Assembly (NCBI GenBank): GCA_947498935.1
Contig: CANMMM010000030.1
Coordinates: 1-38,402 of the forward strand
Reading direction: 5' to 3'
Length of the DNA: 38,402 nt
Source: an uncultured Aquimarina sp.
GTDB lineage: Bacteria > Bacteroidota > Bacteroidia > Flavobacteriales > Flavobacteriaceae
Part shown: positions 17,065-25,944 of the stretch, piece by piece
Layout of the letters: each line of letters begins with the position of its first letter
How positions within the stretch are numbered: the first letter of the stretch is position 1
Notes under the pieces: generated by a model
Seen by the model: only the letters and a program-made list of their open reading frames with translations
What the model was told of the DNA's origin: nothing
Databases searched by the model: none
Translations under genes and position numbers: made by a program

Positions 17065-17453
17065 TCTATATATTTACTCATCAATAACAACACTGTAAAT
17101 GTATCACTTACACACCATTACACCTACAAAAGCTTCGCTAAAAAGACCTAAATTATCGATGATAAACATTTTTTATCGATAAAAAGCAACTTTATTTCTT
17201 TAAAGTGTCTAAAAATTACTGCTTTACAGTAAAAACAATACTGCTATCATAATTGTTAATTTGTGAACAAGCCTCTAAATATTGTAATTTCTAGGCACTT
17301 CTATTCTGCTTACTGATATTCAAAGATGTACTATGCTAAAGCATCAAATATCGTACACTCCTATTGCCCTGTTACAGGCATAAAAATATGGGGATGATTG
17401 CATACATTTTATTAATATCGTAACATTACATTATTAAACTGCTCAATAACTAT

Positions 17454-18944
17454 ATGAAAACTACAACTACATCTAATGACAACGAACATATCTCACAGAA
17501 TAAGGAGTTAAGCATCTTAGAGGCTTTGATCCCTATTTTTGCATTGGTAGGGATGTTATTTTACAACGTATATTTTGTTTTTGGCGATGATGCGCTGAGT
17601 GGTAGTAACCAATTTATATTACTACTAGGAGCTGGTGTAGCTGCCATTGTAGGTTTTGTAAATAAAGTATCGTATAAACAAATGATGGATGAAGTAGCAC
17701 GTAATATACAATCTACTACCGGAGCGCTGTTAATACTACTGATGGTAGGTGCACTGGCTGGGACTTGGCTTATCAGTGGTATCATTCCTACGATGATTTA
17801 TTACGGCTTACAAATTCTGAATCCTACTATATTTTTGGCTGCCTGTGTGATCATTTGTGCGATTATATCGATCGCTACGGGAAGCTCATGGACTACTTCT
17901 GCTACCGTAGGGATTGCATTAATTGGTATTGGAGATACCCTTGGTATCTCATTGGGTATGACGGCAGGGGCTGTGATCTCTGGTGCGTATTTTGGTGATA
18001 AGATGTCTCCGCTATCAGACACGACCAACTTGGCACCTGCTATGGCGGGTGGCGAGCTTTTTTCGCATATCAAATACATGACTTATACGACAGTACCTAC
18101 GATCATCATTACCCTTATCGTATTTATCATCATTGGATTGATGCAAGATACTACTGGGGTTCCTGAGATCGGTGGACAATTGGCTGCCATAGATGCTGCA
18201 TTTACCATATCACCTTGGTTATTTATTGTACCTGTGATAGTGATCGGATTGATCATACAAAAAACACCTCCTTTGATTGCGCTATTAGTAGGTACGCTAT
18301 TAGGGGGCATTGCTGCGGTGATCGCACAACCTACTATCGTGATGCAAATAGCAGAAAGCGATACACTGACACTACAAAGCGCGTATAAAGGAGTGATGAA
18401 AGCAATTACTGTAGATACCGCAGTAGAAACGAGTAGTAAAGAATTAAACGATCTATTTAGTGCTGGTGGTATGTCGGGTATGCTCGGTACGATTTGGCTT
18501 ATTATGTGTGCCATGGTATTCGGAGGGATTATGGATGCCATTGGAGCGCTGGCCAGAATTAGCAAGACACTATTAGACTTATTTAATTCTGTTTTTGGAC
18601 TTTTTGCTAGTACAGTAGCTAGTTGCATAGCGCTAAATATTACTGCTTCTGATCAGTACCTAGCCATCGTAGTTCCTGGTAGAATGTATGCCAAAGCCTA
18701 TAAGGATAAAGGACTGGCACCAGAAAATTTAAGCCGTACACTCGAAGACTCTGGTACAGTAACTTCTGTATTAATCCCTTGGAACACTTGTGGGGCGTAT
18801 CAGCAAAATGTACTTGGTGTAGCCGTAATCGAATATTTGCCCTTTGCCATTTTTAATTGGCTCAGTCCATTTATGACCTTATTATTTGCTGCACTGCGTA
18901 TCAAAATCAAACAATTACAGCACGACAATACGGCGACGACATAG
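17454..18944 (+). CDS. nhaC: NhaC-family Na+/H+ antiporter
   Basis: 496 residues with about eleven to twelve membrane helices. It exchanges cytoplasmic Na+ for H+ and serves sodium and pH balance. The NhaC pattern is clear: SSWTTSATVGIALIGIG, SGAYFGDKMSPLSDTTNLA with charged residues in the ion path, AGGMSGMLGTIWLI and the late SGTVTSVLIPWNTCGAYQ. Length fits the family. It is a single-gene unit with its own terminator at 18975-19012. Confidence 0.92.
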   Translation: MKTTTTSNDNEHISQNKELSILEALIPIFALVGMLFYNVYFVFGDDALSGSNQFILLLGAGVAAIVGFVNKVSYKQMMDEVARNIQSTTGALLILLMVGALAGTWLISGIIPTMIYYGLQILNPTIFLAACVIICAIISIATGSSWTTSATVGIALIGIGDTLGISLGMTAGAVISGAYFGDKMSPLSDTTNLAPAMAGGELFSHIKYMTYTTVPTIIITLIVFIIIGLMQDTTGVPEIGGQLAAIDAAFTISPWLFIVPVIVIGLIIQKTPPLIALLVGTLLGGIAAVIAQPTIVMQIAESDTLTLQSAYKGVMKAITVDTAVETSSKELNDLFSAGGMSGMLGTIWLIMCAMVFGGIMDAIGALARISKTLLDLFNSVFGLFASTVASCIALNITASDQYLAIVVPGRMYAKAYKDKGLAPENLSRTLEDSGTVTSVLIPWNTCGAYQQNVLGVAVIEYLPFAIFNWLSPFMTLLFAALRIKIKQLQHDNTATT

Positions 18945-18974
18945 AGCCGATTACCAGATACCTTTCTCTGCACT

Positions 18975-19012
18975 AAAAATCACTTGTAAGATTCGTTTTG
19001 CAAGTGATTTTT
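18975..19012 (+). terminator. Rho-independent terminator of nhaC
   Basis: AAAAATCACTTG (18975-18986) pairs perfectly over 12 bp with CAAGTGATTTTT (19001-19012), with a T-run included in the right arm. It lies 30 bp past the nhaC stop. Confidence 0.8.
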
Positions 19013-19084
19013 AATATCAATTTTCATTAGGTGATCATAAAGTTTTCTTATCAATTTATAATTTTAATATCATTGGCATAACTG

Positions 19085-19092
19085 TATCTTTG
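19085..19092 (+). promoter_or_regulatory. Candidate -7 box TATCTTTG for nitroreductase gene
   Basis: A perfect match to TAnnTTTG, 27 bp before ATG 19120. No TTG at the usual spacing; the -33 region is T-rich (ATAATTTT). Confidence 0.45.
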
Positions 19093-19119
19093 TTTAGAAT
19101 ACATCTTTAAAAATTGATA

Positions 19120-19749
19120 ATGGAAATCATAGAAAGTTTACAATGGCGTTATGCAACCAAAAAGTTTGACGCGACTAAAATAGTATCTCAAGAAAAAATA
19201 GATACGCTCACAGAAGCTTTTAACCTAACAGCTACTTCATACGGTTTACAACCACTACGATTAGTAGTGATTCATGATAAGGAGGTCCAAAAGGAATTAA
19301 CCACACATTCTTGGAATCAGCAGCAAGTAGCAGATGCTTCTCACCTATTTGTAATCTGTATCGAGCAGCATATCGATAAAGCATATATTACTAAATATTT
19401 CGATGCTGTAAAAGCCATTCGCAATACGCCAGATGAAATTCTAAATCCATTTAAGCAGCAGTTAATAGACTCTTTTGGTAGCAAATCGAAAGAAGAAATT
19501 AGCACATGGGCTACCAAACAAGCATATTTAGCATTAGGTACTTTACTAACTGTATGTGCTACAGAACAGATAGACGCCTGTCCTATGGAAGGGTTTATTC
19601 CAGAAAAATACGATCAAATCTTAGACTTACATGCACTGGGATTACAATCTGTTTTGGTACTACCTGTTGGATACAGAGCTGAGGATGACATGTTTGCATC
19701 GCTTAAAAAAGTAAGAAGACCTATTAGTGAAACGGTAATTACTCGCTAA
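19120..19749 (+). CDS. Nitroreductase-family NAD(P)H-dependent oxidoreductase
   Basis: 209 residues from ATG 19120; TTG 19114 adds two residues and is less likely. The FMN-binding nitroreductase fold is shown by ESLQWRYATKKFD (the phosphate-binding Arg-Tyr-Ala region), LTATSYGLQPLRLVVI, ACPMEGF near the second FMN contact, and the ending VLPVGYRAEDD. It resembles NfsB / dihydropteridine-reductase-like enzymes that reduce quinones and nitro compounds by two electrons. The physiological substrate is unknown. Confidence 0.9.
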   Translation: MEIIESLQWRYATKKFDATKIVSQEKIDTLTEAFNLTATSYGLQPLRLVVIHDKEVQKELTTHSWNQQQVADASHLFVICIEQHIDKAYITKYFDAVKAIRNTPDEILNPFKQQLIDSFGSKSKEEISTWATKQAYLALGTLLTVCATEQIDACPMEGFIPEKYDQILDLHALGLQSVLVLPVGYRAEDDMFASLKKVRRPISETVITR

Positions 19750-19796
19750 AATGGCAAGGTATTTGAACTGTACAACCTACTTATAAACTGATACGA

Positions 19797-20249
19797 ATGA
19801 AACGAAGTATATTTTTAGTATGCGTATTGCTAACTACGCTATTATCAGCGCAAGAAAGTACACTCAATTGGCGTACTGATTTTGAGGCTGCCAAGAAAGA
19901 GGCTAAAAAAGAGAAAAAGAACATTTTTATGTACTTCACAGGTAGTGATTGGTGTACTCCCTGTATCTTATTAAAAGAAGATTTCTTTGATACTCTGCAA
20001 TTTGCTGCACTCGCTGAAGAGTTAGTGCTATTAGAGGTAGATATTCCTAGAAAAACTGATGTCATCTCCCCTGCACAATTCGCTGCTAATAAAAAGTTAG
20101 TGAGCCAATACAACGCTTCTGGGGGATTCCCTACGATTGTTGTTATCAATCACAAAGGAAAGGTATTGGGTAGTGAAGGTTCCTATAGTTCGTCGCTTAG
20201 AGACCCTAGTCGCTATTTTGCATTCACTAAAAAAATGATTGCTAAGTAG
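19797..20249 (+). CDS. Exported thioredoxin-fold protein (WCTPC)
   Basis: 150 residues. Signal peptide 1-18 (MKRSIFLVCVLLTTLLSA) followed by QESTLNW. Thioredoxin fold with the redox motif W52-C53-T-P-C56, a cis-Pro segment GGFPTIVVINHKGKVLG, and a very Lys-rich helix before the motif (AAKKEAKKEKKN). This arrangement is common in periplasmic thioredoxin_7 / DUF953-like proteins of Bacteroidota. Its partner is unknown. It lies 47 bp after the nitroreductase. Confidence 0.88.
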   Translation: MKRSIFLVCVLLTTLLSAQESTLNWRTDFEAAKKEAKKEKKNIFMYFTGSDWCTPCILLKEDFFDTLQFAALAEELVLLEVDIPRKTDVISPAQFAANKKLVSQYNASGGFPTIVVINHKGKVLGSEGSYSSSLRDPSRYFAFTKKMIAK

Positions 20250-20267
20250 TCAATACAGTGATTTTCT

Positions 20268-20292
20268 AGTTTCATAGCAGCGCTACGAAACT
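20268..20292. repeat. Palindromic GTAGCGCTGCTATG core hairpin
   Basis: AGTTTC-A-TAGC-AGC-GCTA-C-GAAACT folds into a hairpin with one mismatch. Its minus-strand reading GTAGCGCTGCTATG is the shared core of the repeats at 5031, 13324, 16841 and 20411, so this is a reduced copy in reverse. Confidence 0.5.
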
Positions 20293-20338
20293 AAAAAATT
20301 GCAACATCTGAGTGCAAAAGATCGTTTTTATAACAAAG

Positions 20339-20497
20339 AACTCATCTTGACTTTTTCTTTTCCCTAAAAAATGATTTGAATTTACCTGTATTTCGTTACT
20401 TTCTTTATCCGTAGCGCTGCTATGAATTTCAAAAAATGCCTTATTCAGTCAAATTCTCTCTCATTTTCGGTCAAAAACAAAAAGTTAAGATGAGTTG
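20339..20497. repeat. 159-bp MITE with 18-bp terminal inverted repeats
   Basis: AACTCATCTTGACTTTTT (20340-20357) and AAAAAGTTAAGATGAGTT (20480-20497) are inverted repeats with one mismatch. The left 37 bp match 13633-13669. The interior holds ATCCGTAGCGCTGCTATGAA (20408-20424), the core found in the other repeat family. No ORF. It sits between the thioredoxin-fold and aminotransferase genes; GAAAAAAGTTTAAACCACT, an end motif of the other family, follows at 20502-20520. Confidence 0.65.
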
Positions 20498-20532
20498 AAA
20501 TTGAAAAAAGTTTAAACCACTGCTATTATATG

Positions 20533-20569
20533 AATACTCTTTTCGGTATTTTTACCGCAAAAGAGTATT
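20533..20569 (+). promoter_or_regulatory. Long hairpin in the leader of the aminotransferase gene
   Basis: AATACTCTTTT (20533-20543) and CGGTA (20544-20548) pair with TACCG (20553-20557) and AAAAGAGTATT (20559-20569), giving 16 bp with one bulged C and a TTTT loop. It overlaps the frame upstream of ATG 20590, which supports the later start. It could act as an attenuator, a terminator for upstream transcription (TTTTAATTT follows), or a repeat remnant. Confidence 0.5.
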
Positions 20570-20589
20570 TTAATTTAACTACGATTGCT

Positions 20590-21789
20590 ATGCCAGGATT
20601 TGAGCTGTTTGGAGCCGAAGAAAAAAAAGAAGTACAGGATGTATTAGACAATGGAGTACTGATGCGTTATGGATTTGACGGAAATAGAAATGGACATTAT
20701 AAAGCCCTAGAATTAGAAAAAGATCTTGCTCAGAAGATGCAGACGAAATATGCGCAAGTCGTATCTAGTGGTACTGCTGCCCTCTCTGTAGCACTGGCAG
20801 TTGCAGGCATCGGTGCTGGAGATGAAGTGATCATGCCTACATTTACTTTTGTAGCTAGTTTCGAAGCTATTTTATCAGTCGGAGCGACGCCTATCTTATG
20901 TGACATCGATGATACCCTAACTCTAGATCCAGCGGCAGTAGCAGCTACCATTACACCAAAAACCAAAGCAATCATGCCTGTACATATGTGTGGTTCTATG
21001 GCAGACTTAAAAGCGTTAAAAGCTCTCTGTGATACACATGATCTGGTCTTATTAGAAGATGCCTGTCAGGCGATTGGTGGATTTTATGACGGCAAACCTT
21101 TGGGAAGCTATGGGGATTTAGGCTGTTTCTCTTTCGATTACGTAAAAACAGTGACCTGTGGAGAAGGTGGTGGATTGATTACCAATTCCGAAGTATATGC
21201 CGACCGCGCTCATAAATACCACGATCATGGTCACGATCATATTGGTGATAATCGCGGTGCAGAATCTCATCCCTTTCTAGGATATAACTACCGCCTGTCT
21301 GAACTAAATGCAGCAGTAGGAATTGCTCAATTGCGCAAATTAGATCAGACCATTGCGACACAGCAAAAAAACTATACCATTCTTAGAGAAGCTGTCAGTG
21401 AAATTCCAGCAGTTACTTTTAGAAGAGTTCCAGAAACAGGAGTCGAAAGTTATGCATTTCTCAATCTGTTTTTACCTACCGAAGACCTAGCCAGAAATGC
21501 ACACAAAGCCTTAGGAGTCCATGGAGTGGATGCCTGTTTTTATTGGTATGATAACAACTGGCATTATTATAAAAAGTGGGAACACTTACTAGAACAAAAA
21601 TCTCTCGGATCATTATCCAAAGAGCAGCAAGAAGGACTACAACGCAATGTTCGTACTTTCGATTCTAGTGATCAATGGATGGGTAGAACCATCTCCTGCC
21701 TGATCAAACTAAGCTGGACAGCTGAAGAAGTACAAGAAAGAGCCGCTAAAATGAAAGAAGCCTTACAATCTGTACTAGAAGTAGTATAA
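20590..21789 (+). CDS. DegT/DnrJ/EryC1/StrS-family aminotransferase
   Basis: 399 residues from ATG 20590 (MPGFELFGAEEKKEV). An upstream ATG at 20530 would add 20 residues encoded by the hairpin, so I do not use it. A PLP fold type I enzyme: SSGTAALSVALA binds the phosphate, PTFTFVASFEA and LEDACQAIGG line the ring, and the PLP lysine is in SFDYVKTVTCGEGGG (about K186). GYNYRLSELNAAVGIAQL is typical of sugar 3- and 4-aminotransferases. Late segment HYYKKWEHL. It probably acts on a nucleotide-linked keto-sugar, but no sugar cluster is nearby, so the substrate is open. Confidence 0.88.
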   Translation: MPGFELFGAEEKKEVQDVLDNGVLMRYGFDGNRNGHYKALELEKDLAQKMQTKYAQVVSSGTAALSVALAVAGIGAGDEVIMPTFTFVASFEAILSVGATPILCDIDDTLTLDPAAVAATITPKTKAIMPVHMCGSMADLKALKALCDTHDLVLLEDACQAIGGFYDGKPLGSYGDLGCFSFDYVKTVTCGEGGGLITNSEVYADRAHKYHDHGHDHIGDNRGAESHPFLGYNYRLSELNAAVGIAQLRKLDQTIATQQKNYTILREAVSEIPAVTFRRVPETGVESYAFLNLFLPTEDLARNAHKALGVHGVDACFYWYDNNWHYYKKWEHLLEQKSLGSLSKEQQEGLQRNVRTFDSSDQWMGRTISCLIKLSWTAEEVQERAAKMKEALQSVLEVV

Positions 21790-21811
21790 ATCACTTCTAA
21801 AAGAAATACAT

Positions 21812-21856
21812 AAAAAACTCCGCAAGCATTTGTTAAAAATACTTACGGAGTTTTTT
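21812..21856 (+). terminator. Rho-independent terminator of the aminotransferase gene
   Basis: AAAAAACTCCG and CGGAGTTTTTT are the outer arms of an imperfect stem (inner AAG/CTT and ATTT/AAAT) ending in six T. It starts 22 bp after the stop codon. Confidence 0.8.
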
Positions 21857-21869
21857 ATACTATTAGTAT

Positions 21870-21970
21870 GGGCGTTTCCCCCTTCTTAGGTCGGGGGTCG
21901 GGCTATCCGTTGCAATTCCTCGCATCTCCTAAGGTCGATGCTGTGGGATTTACACTCCTATCCCTAACGC
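21870..21970 (+). repeat. Structured intergenic element, copy 4
   Basis: It runs GGGCGTTTCCCCC to TATCCCTAACGC. Hairpin 1 is CCCCC-TTCTTAGGTC-GGGGG; hairpin 2 is GCATC-TCCTAAGGTC-GATGC. It differs from copy 3 at only a few positions, for example TATCCGTTGCAATT against TATACGTTCCAATT, and TTACACTCC against TTCCACTGC. It follows the aminotransferase terminator in the same orientation, between convergent genes. Confidence 0.75.
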
Positions 21971-22005
21971 AAAAAATCGAGTACCATACTTAAAATATAT
22001 ACGTT

Positions 22006-23157
22006 TTAATACCCAACATACGATACAATTTCTAATCCATAACCGATCATCCCTACTCGCTTTTGCTGCTGGCTATTAGAGATCAGTTTAATTTTATGGA
22101 TATTCAAGTCATGTAAAATCTGAGCTCCAATACCAAAATCTTTTGTATCCATCGCTAATTTAGGTGCCTTAACCACTTCCTCTCCATTCTGTTCTCCTTT
22201 TAGCGCCTTTAATCTATTCAGCAGATTAAACGATTGACTTTCTTGGTTGATAAAAATGACAGCTCCTTGGCCGTCTGCATTAATCAACTGAAAAATAGCG
22301 TCCAATCGCTTGTCTTCATCCTGCGTTAGTGTTCCTAAAATATCATTCGAAAACAGCGTAGAGTTCATACGTGTCAATACAGGCTCATCAGCTGTCCAAC
22401 TTCCTTTGGTAAGCGCAATATGTATTTGATTATTGGTGGTTTGCTCATACGCACGGATTCTATATTTTCCGAATCTGGTTACAATATCAAAATCTTCTTT
22501 TTTCTCGATCAATGAATCGTGCTTCATACGATATGCCACAAGATCTTCTATAGATATTAATTTTAGATCAAACTTTTTAGCCACCGTTACCAATTCTGGT
22601 AAGCGTGCCATCGTACCATCTTCATTTAATATTTCTACTAAAATTCCTGCGGGTTCTAACCCTGCCAATCGTGCCAAATCTACCGATGCCTCTGTATGCC
22701 CTGTCCTTCTAAGTACCCCTCCACTTTTAGCGCGTAGCGGAAAAATATGTCCAGGTCTACCTAACTGATGTGGCTTGGTATCTTTTGTTACCAAGGCTTT
22801 AATCGTTTTAGCTCTATCATGTACCGAGATACCCGTAGTACACCCTTGACCAATAAGGTCTACAGATACTGTAAATTGTGTTTCATGTAATACGGTATTA
22901 TTTTGCACCATCATATTTAGATTCAGTGCCTCACATCTATCTTGTGTCAATGGGGCACAAATCAACCCTCTTCCATGTGTAGCCATAAAATTGATCATTT
23001 CTGGCGTTACTTTTTCTGCTGCAGCAATAAAATCTCCTTCATTTTCTCGATCTTCATCATCTACAACAATCACCACTTTTCCTTGGCGGATATCCTCGAT
23101 CGCTTCTTCTATAGTATCTAACTTGATTTTATGGTTGGTTTTTGTAACCTCTGACAT
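22006..23157 (-). CDS. ribB: DHBP synthase (RibB) fused to a degenerate GTP cyclohydrolase II domain
   Basis: 383 residues. The N-terminal DHBP synthase domain (about 10-205) is complete: [11 protein letters not shown] (33-43), [40 protein letters not shown] and [16 protein letters not shown]. It makes 3,4-dihydroxy-2-butanone 4-phosphate from ribulose 5-phosphate for riboflavin. The C-terminal domain aligns with GTP cyclohydrolase II, but the HSEC...RCDCG zinc site is replaced by [19 protein letters not shown], with no cysteines, and the HQEGRNIGL motif by NQESQSFNL. That half should not hydrolyse GTP; a separate RibA would be required elsewhere. Last gene of the tpx-to-ribB run, with its own promoter box. 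Confidence 0.93.
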   Translation of the reverse strand: MSEVTKTNHKIKLDTIEEAIEDIRQGKVVIVVDDEDRENEGDFIAAAEKVTPEMINFMATHGRGLICAPLTQDRCEALNLNMMVQNNTVLHETQFTVSVDLIGQGCTTGISVHDRAKTIKALVTKDTKPHQLGRPGHIFPLRAKSGGVLRRTGHTEASVDLARLAGLEPAGILVEILNEDGTMARLPELVTVAKKFDLKLISIEDLVAYRMKHDSLIEKKEDFDIVTRFGKYRIRAYEQTTNNQIHIALTKGSWTADEPVLTRMNSTLFSNDILGTLTQDEDKRLDAIFQLINADGQGAVIFINQESQSFNLLNRLKALKGEQNGEEVVKAPKLAMDTKDFGIGAQILHDLNIHKIKLISNSQQQKRVGMIGYGLEIVSYVGY

Positions 23158-23183
23158 AGTTGTTGATTCTAATTTAATGATGA

Positions 23184-23216
23184 CAAATGTAGTTTATATT
23201 CTCTGGGATTTCGCAA
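23184..23216 (-). promoter_or_regulatory. Candidate ribB promoter (TTG-N22-TACATTTG)
   Basis: On the minus strand TTG (23214-23216) lies 22 bp before TACATTTG (23184-23191), matching the Bacteroidota -33/-7 consensus TTG and TAnnTTTG. The -7 box is 26 bp upstream of the ribB ATG. The TTG lies just outside the lptFG stop codon. Confidence 0.5.
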
Positions 23217-23217
23217 T

Positions 23218-25050
23218 TTATCGAATGCTATTTATGATAGCTGTTAATTTATTTTTATAAAATGAAAATACCGCTATATATATTGGCATTCCCACAATCC
23301 AGAATAACAACATCGATGGTTTTCGAGCTCCTATAATTTTTTGATAACAATGGGTATAATTTCTGTAAGCCTTAAAGAAAAAGAACAAATATGCTAAAAC
23401 ACCAATGGCTGTATATATCCCTAATATCACTTTACTCTCTCCTAATTCATTAGCCACTCCCAGTACGATAGCGTTTGTAGCTATCAAAAATATAGAGAGT
23501 ATGATTACTAGTGTAGAATGCTCTATAAAATGCTTGTATTCCTGTGCTAGCGCCTCTTGTTGTTCTGGATGTACCGTCAGCGCATCGATTATAGTATCTT
23601 CTTTCTTAGTCTCATCTTTTTCCGATTTTTTCTTGAAAAGCGATCGAATCGGTTGTATAATCACATCCAAACTAAAGAAACCGCGATCTGTAGTAGCTCT
23701 ATACGTCAGAAACAAACTCAGCGGAAAGATAATAAGTGTAGACAGCCAAGAACCTACAAATGGAGGCACTCCTCCTTCTTCGGCTCCATTTTTGGCAAAT
23801 ATCCCAATAAAATGATAGGTTAAAAATAACAAAACTCCTGTTACGATAGGTAATCCTAATCCTCCTTTTCTAATAATCGCACCTAGAGGAGCACCTACAA
23901 AAAAGAGCAATACACAAGCTACCCCCAAAGCATACTTATTATGCAATGACATCTCATACTTATTCAATCCACGTCTTTTAACACGTAATGATTTATCAGT
24001 ACTTTTCATCTTACGAATGATCGCATCTGTATTAGAAAAAGCCAAGCCATATATCTGTGCCTTCTCTCTGGTAGTAAATCGATCATTGATTAAATCCAAG
24101 GTATCTACTACCGCTGTTTGGGTTGTATCTATTTTTAGATTTCTATTCAGTCCTGTAAAACCTGCTCTTCTATCTACATCTTCTACAATAGTAGTCACCT
24201 CGTCATTGGTACGCATAGACAAAGTATCGATCTGATTTTTTAGCCCAGTTACATTGAGCATATTGAATCCTTTTTTATACTGCTGCGCATCCATATCTAC
24301 ATTATCTAGCTCAGATAGATCTAGATTAAGTACATACTGGTCGAAATGCATTTTAGCAAAAGGATGTTTTTTTCTTTCCTTGGGAGATTTAGGCACGAAC
24401 TCATCGTAATAATTACCATCATTCAATACCAATGTGATTAGATCAGAATCTATATTTCCTTTCAGCTCTCCATCTACCGCTTTGATCACTGTATAATTAC
24501 CTGGACGAGCAGATTTTTTATGAATAATCACATCTTTTAGGTACTGATCATTATCACCGTATTTTTCAGAAATACGCATATTTATATTCCCCAAATCATT
24601 AAATTGATTCGGGGTAATAGCCATTGCGGGCTTTAGTTTTACAATATTTTTCCGAAGATTTACAAAGCGTTTTTCCGAGGCTGGAATCACTGTATTAGAA
24701 AACAGAAAAGCACCAATCCCTACAAAAAAGATAAAAACCGCCAATGTACGCATCGCCCTTTGTAACGAAATTCCCGAAGATTTCATCGCAGCAAACTCAT
24801 AATTCTCTGCGAAATTACCAAAGATCATAATAGACGAAAGTAAAATCGTAAGCGGCAGTACCATCGGAATCAATCGAGGAGTCGCAAACAATAAAAACTT
24901 CATCACTACAGAGAAATCAAGATCTTTCCCTGCTAATTCAGAGATAAATAACCAGATAGTCTGTAATAACAGAATAAACATGATAATGATAAAGAGCGGA
25001 AAAAAAGTCTTTAAAAAAGTAGTTAAAATATATCTGTCAAGTATCTTCAC
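23218..25050 (-). CDS. LptF/LptG-family (YjgP/YjgQ) LPS export permease
   Basis: 610 residues. The N-terminal half matches the permease: [20 protein letters not shown], then [31 protein letters not shown], the coupling-helix region that docks on LptB. A large periplasmic domain (about 130-385) is followed by three helices ([20 protein letters not shown]). A further 170-residue C-terminal extension with two or three helices makes it longer than E. coli LptF/G (about 360), as I recall for Bacteroidota. With LptB it extracts lipopolysaccharide from the inner membrane. Placement after lolA forms an envelope-biogenesis pair. Confidence 0.9.
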   Translation of the reverse strand: MKILDRYILTTFLKTFFPLFIIIMFILLLQTIWLFISELAGKDLDFSVVMKFLLFATPRLIPMVLPLTILLSSIMIFGNFAENYEFAAMKSSGISLQRAMRTLAVFIFFVGIGAFLFSNTVIPASEKRFVNLRKNIVKLKPAMAITPNQFNDLGNINMRISEKYGDNDQYLKDVIIHKKSARPGNYTVIKAVDGELKGNIDSDLITLVLNDGNYYDEFVPKSPKERKKHPFAKMHFDQYVLNLDLSELDNVDMDAQQYKKGFNMLNVTGLKNQIDTLSMRTNDEVTTIVEDVDRRAGFTGLNRNLKIDTTQTAVVDTLDLINDRFTTREKAQIYGLAFSNTDAIIRKMKSTDKSLRVKRRGLNKYEMSLHNKYALGVACVLLFFVGAPLGAIIRKGGLGLPIVTGVLLFLTYHFIGIFAKNGAEEGGVPPFVGSWLSTLIIFPLSLFLTYRATTDRGFFSLDVIIQPIRSLFKKKSEKDETKKEDTIIDALTVHPEQQEALAQEYKHFIEHSTLVIILSIFLIATNAIVLGVANELGESKVILGIYTAIGVLAYLFFFFKAYRNYTHCYQKIIGARKPSMLLFWIVGMPIYIAVFSFYKNKLTAIINSIR

Positions 25051-25281
25051 TTGGTATAATGTTCTAATTTGGTTAATTAAAATACTTATTCAATACTATG
25101 CTGATACTCTACCAAGTTGATCTACACAATAAAACACGTTCTCCTCAGCTCATAGTAAACAACTGAAAATAAAACTACTAAAACAGCTGCTTACACAGTA
25201 CTAGATTAGCTATTATTATATAGATAAGTCCCGAAAAAATTCGGGACATAGCTATGAGTATTGAGCGGATAAATATACTAT
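25051..25281. other. 231-bp gap with GTCCCGAA hairpin
   Basis: GTCCCGAA (25228-25235), loop AAAA, TTCGGGAC (25240-25247): a perfect 8-bp stem without a following T-run on either strand. It lies just past the lolA stop on the minus strand. It may reduce read-through into lptFG or stabilise the lolA mRNA end. Confidence 0.45.
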
Positions 25282-25917
25282 TTAATCCAAACGATTTATA
25301 TAGTAATCGCTATATTTTGATTCATCAAATGCAAATAATGTTTTGGATAACGGCTGATTGGTTTTAAAACTCGTCACTGTAATCGTTATATTAGTACCAT
25401 TACGCTGCATTAAAATCATTTTATAAATATGTTTTGTTTGTTTATCGATACCTAATAGCACCTCTTTTAATTCTCCATTAGCAGAGGTGGGTGTCAATTT
25501 TACAAACTGTATTTTTCTACCTTGTACATTCTGCACAATATCCATTTTATAACTAAACCCTTTTTCGTAGAATGTTAGCATTTTAGCAGGCGTCACATCG
25601 CCTTGTGTATCGGCATCAGGTGTGGTGATATTAATTTCTTCATCTTCAGGTATAATGATGTGTAATTTTTTTCCATCATATAATTGTGTAGCCCCCATCA
25701 GATTCAATAAATATTGATCTCCTGATAAGGTAACATCCCCTCTGGTTTCTTGTGATACATTTTCTGCGGTATTATTTAATGCATATTTAAAACCAATAAC
25801 AATATTATCGTAGCTTTTTACTTTTGCAGACACTTGGTCTAATAATTGTTTCGCTTCCTGTGCATGCAGTGTAGTCATCAAAATGGAGATGACAAAAACG
25901 GTTACTCTTTGTATCAT
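25282..25917 (-). CDS. LolA-like outer-membrane lipoprotein carrier
   Basis: 211 residues. Signal peptide 1-19 (MIQRVTVFVISILMTTLHA), then QEAKQLLDQVSAKVKSYDNI. LolA/LolB beta-barrel pattern: GDVTLSGDQYLLNLMGATQLYDGKKLHIIIPEDEEI and later VKLTPTSANGELKEVLLGID. It is expected to carry lipoproteins through the periplasm from LolCDE to the outer membrane. It lies 27 bp after ftsK, so probably in one operon. Confidence 0.85.
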   Translation of the reverse strand: MIQRVTVFVISILMTTLHAQEAKQLLDQVSAKVKSYDNIVIGFKYALNNTAENVSQETRGDVTLSGDQYLLNLMGATQLYDGKKLHIIIPEDEEINITTPDADTQGDVTPAKMLTFYEKGFSYKMDIVQNVQGRKIQFVKLTPTSANGELKEVLLGIDKQTKHIYKMILMQRNGTNITITVTSFKTNQPLSKTLFAFDESKYSDYYINRLD

Positions 25918-25944
25918 TCTAAAAATGTGTAAAATTAATGGTTA

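Larger units (their letters stand above)
16701..17453. other. 753-bp gene-free gap before nhaC
   Basis: It contains a worn repeat copy (16826-16908, with CCGTAGCGCTGTTATGCAA and AAAAAGTGTAAACTACTTC), an orphan terminator-like hairpin (16971-17000), an 18-codon signal-peptide-like stub (17008-17064) and the inverted repeat TTATCGAT/ATCGATAA (17154-17183). No clear promoter box is seen for nhaC. Confidence 0.5.

Noticed and set aside
17154..17183. TTATCGAT...ATCGATAA inverted repeat upstream of nhaC
   Set aside because: The half-sites are themselves largely palindromic and AT-rich, and the position is 270 bp from the gene; too weak to call an operator.
20530..20589. Upstream ATG of the aminotransferase
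   Set aside because: The 20 extra residues are encoded by a long hairpin and the family normally starts at MPGFELF-like sequence.
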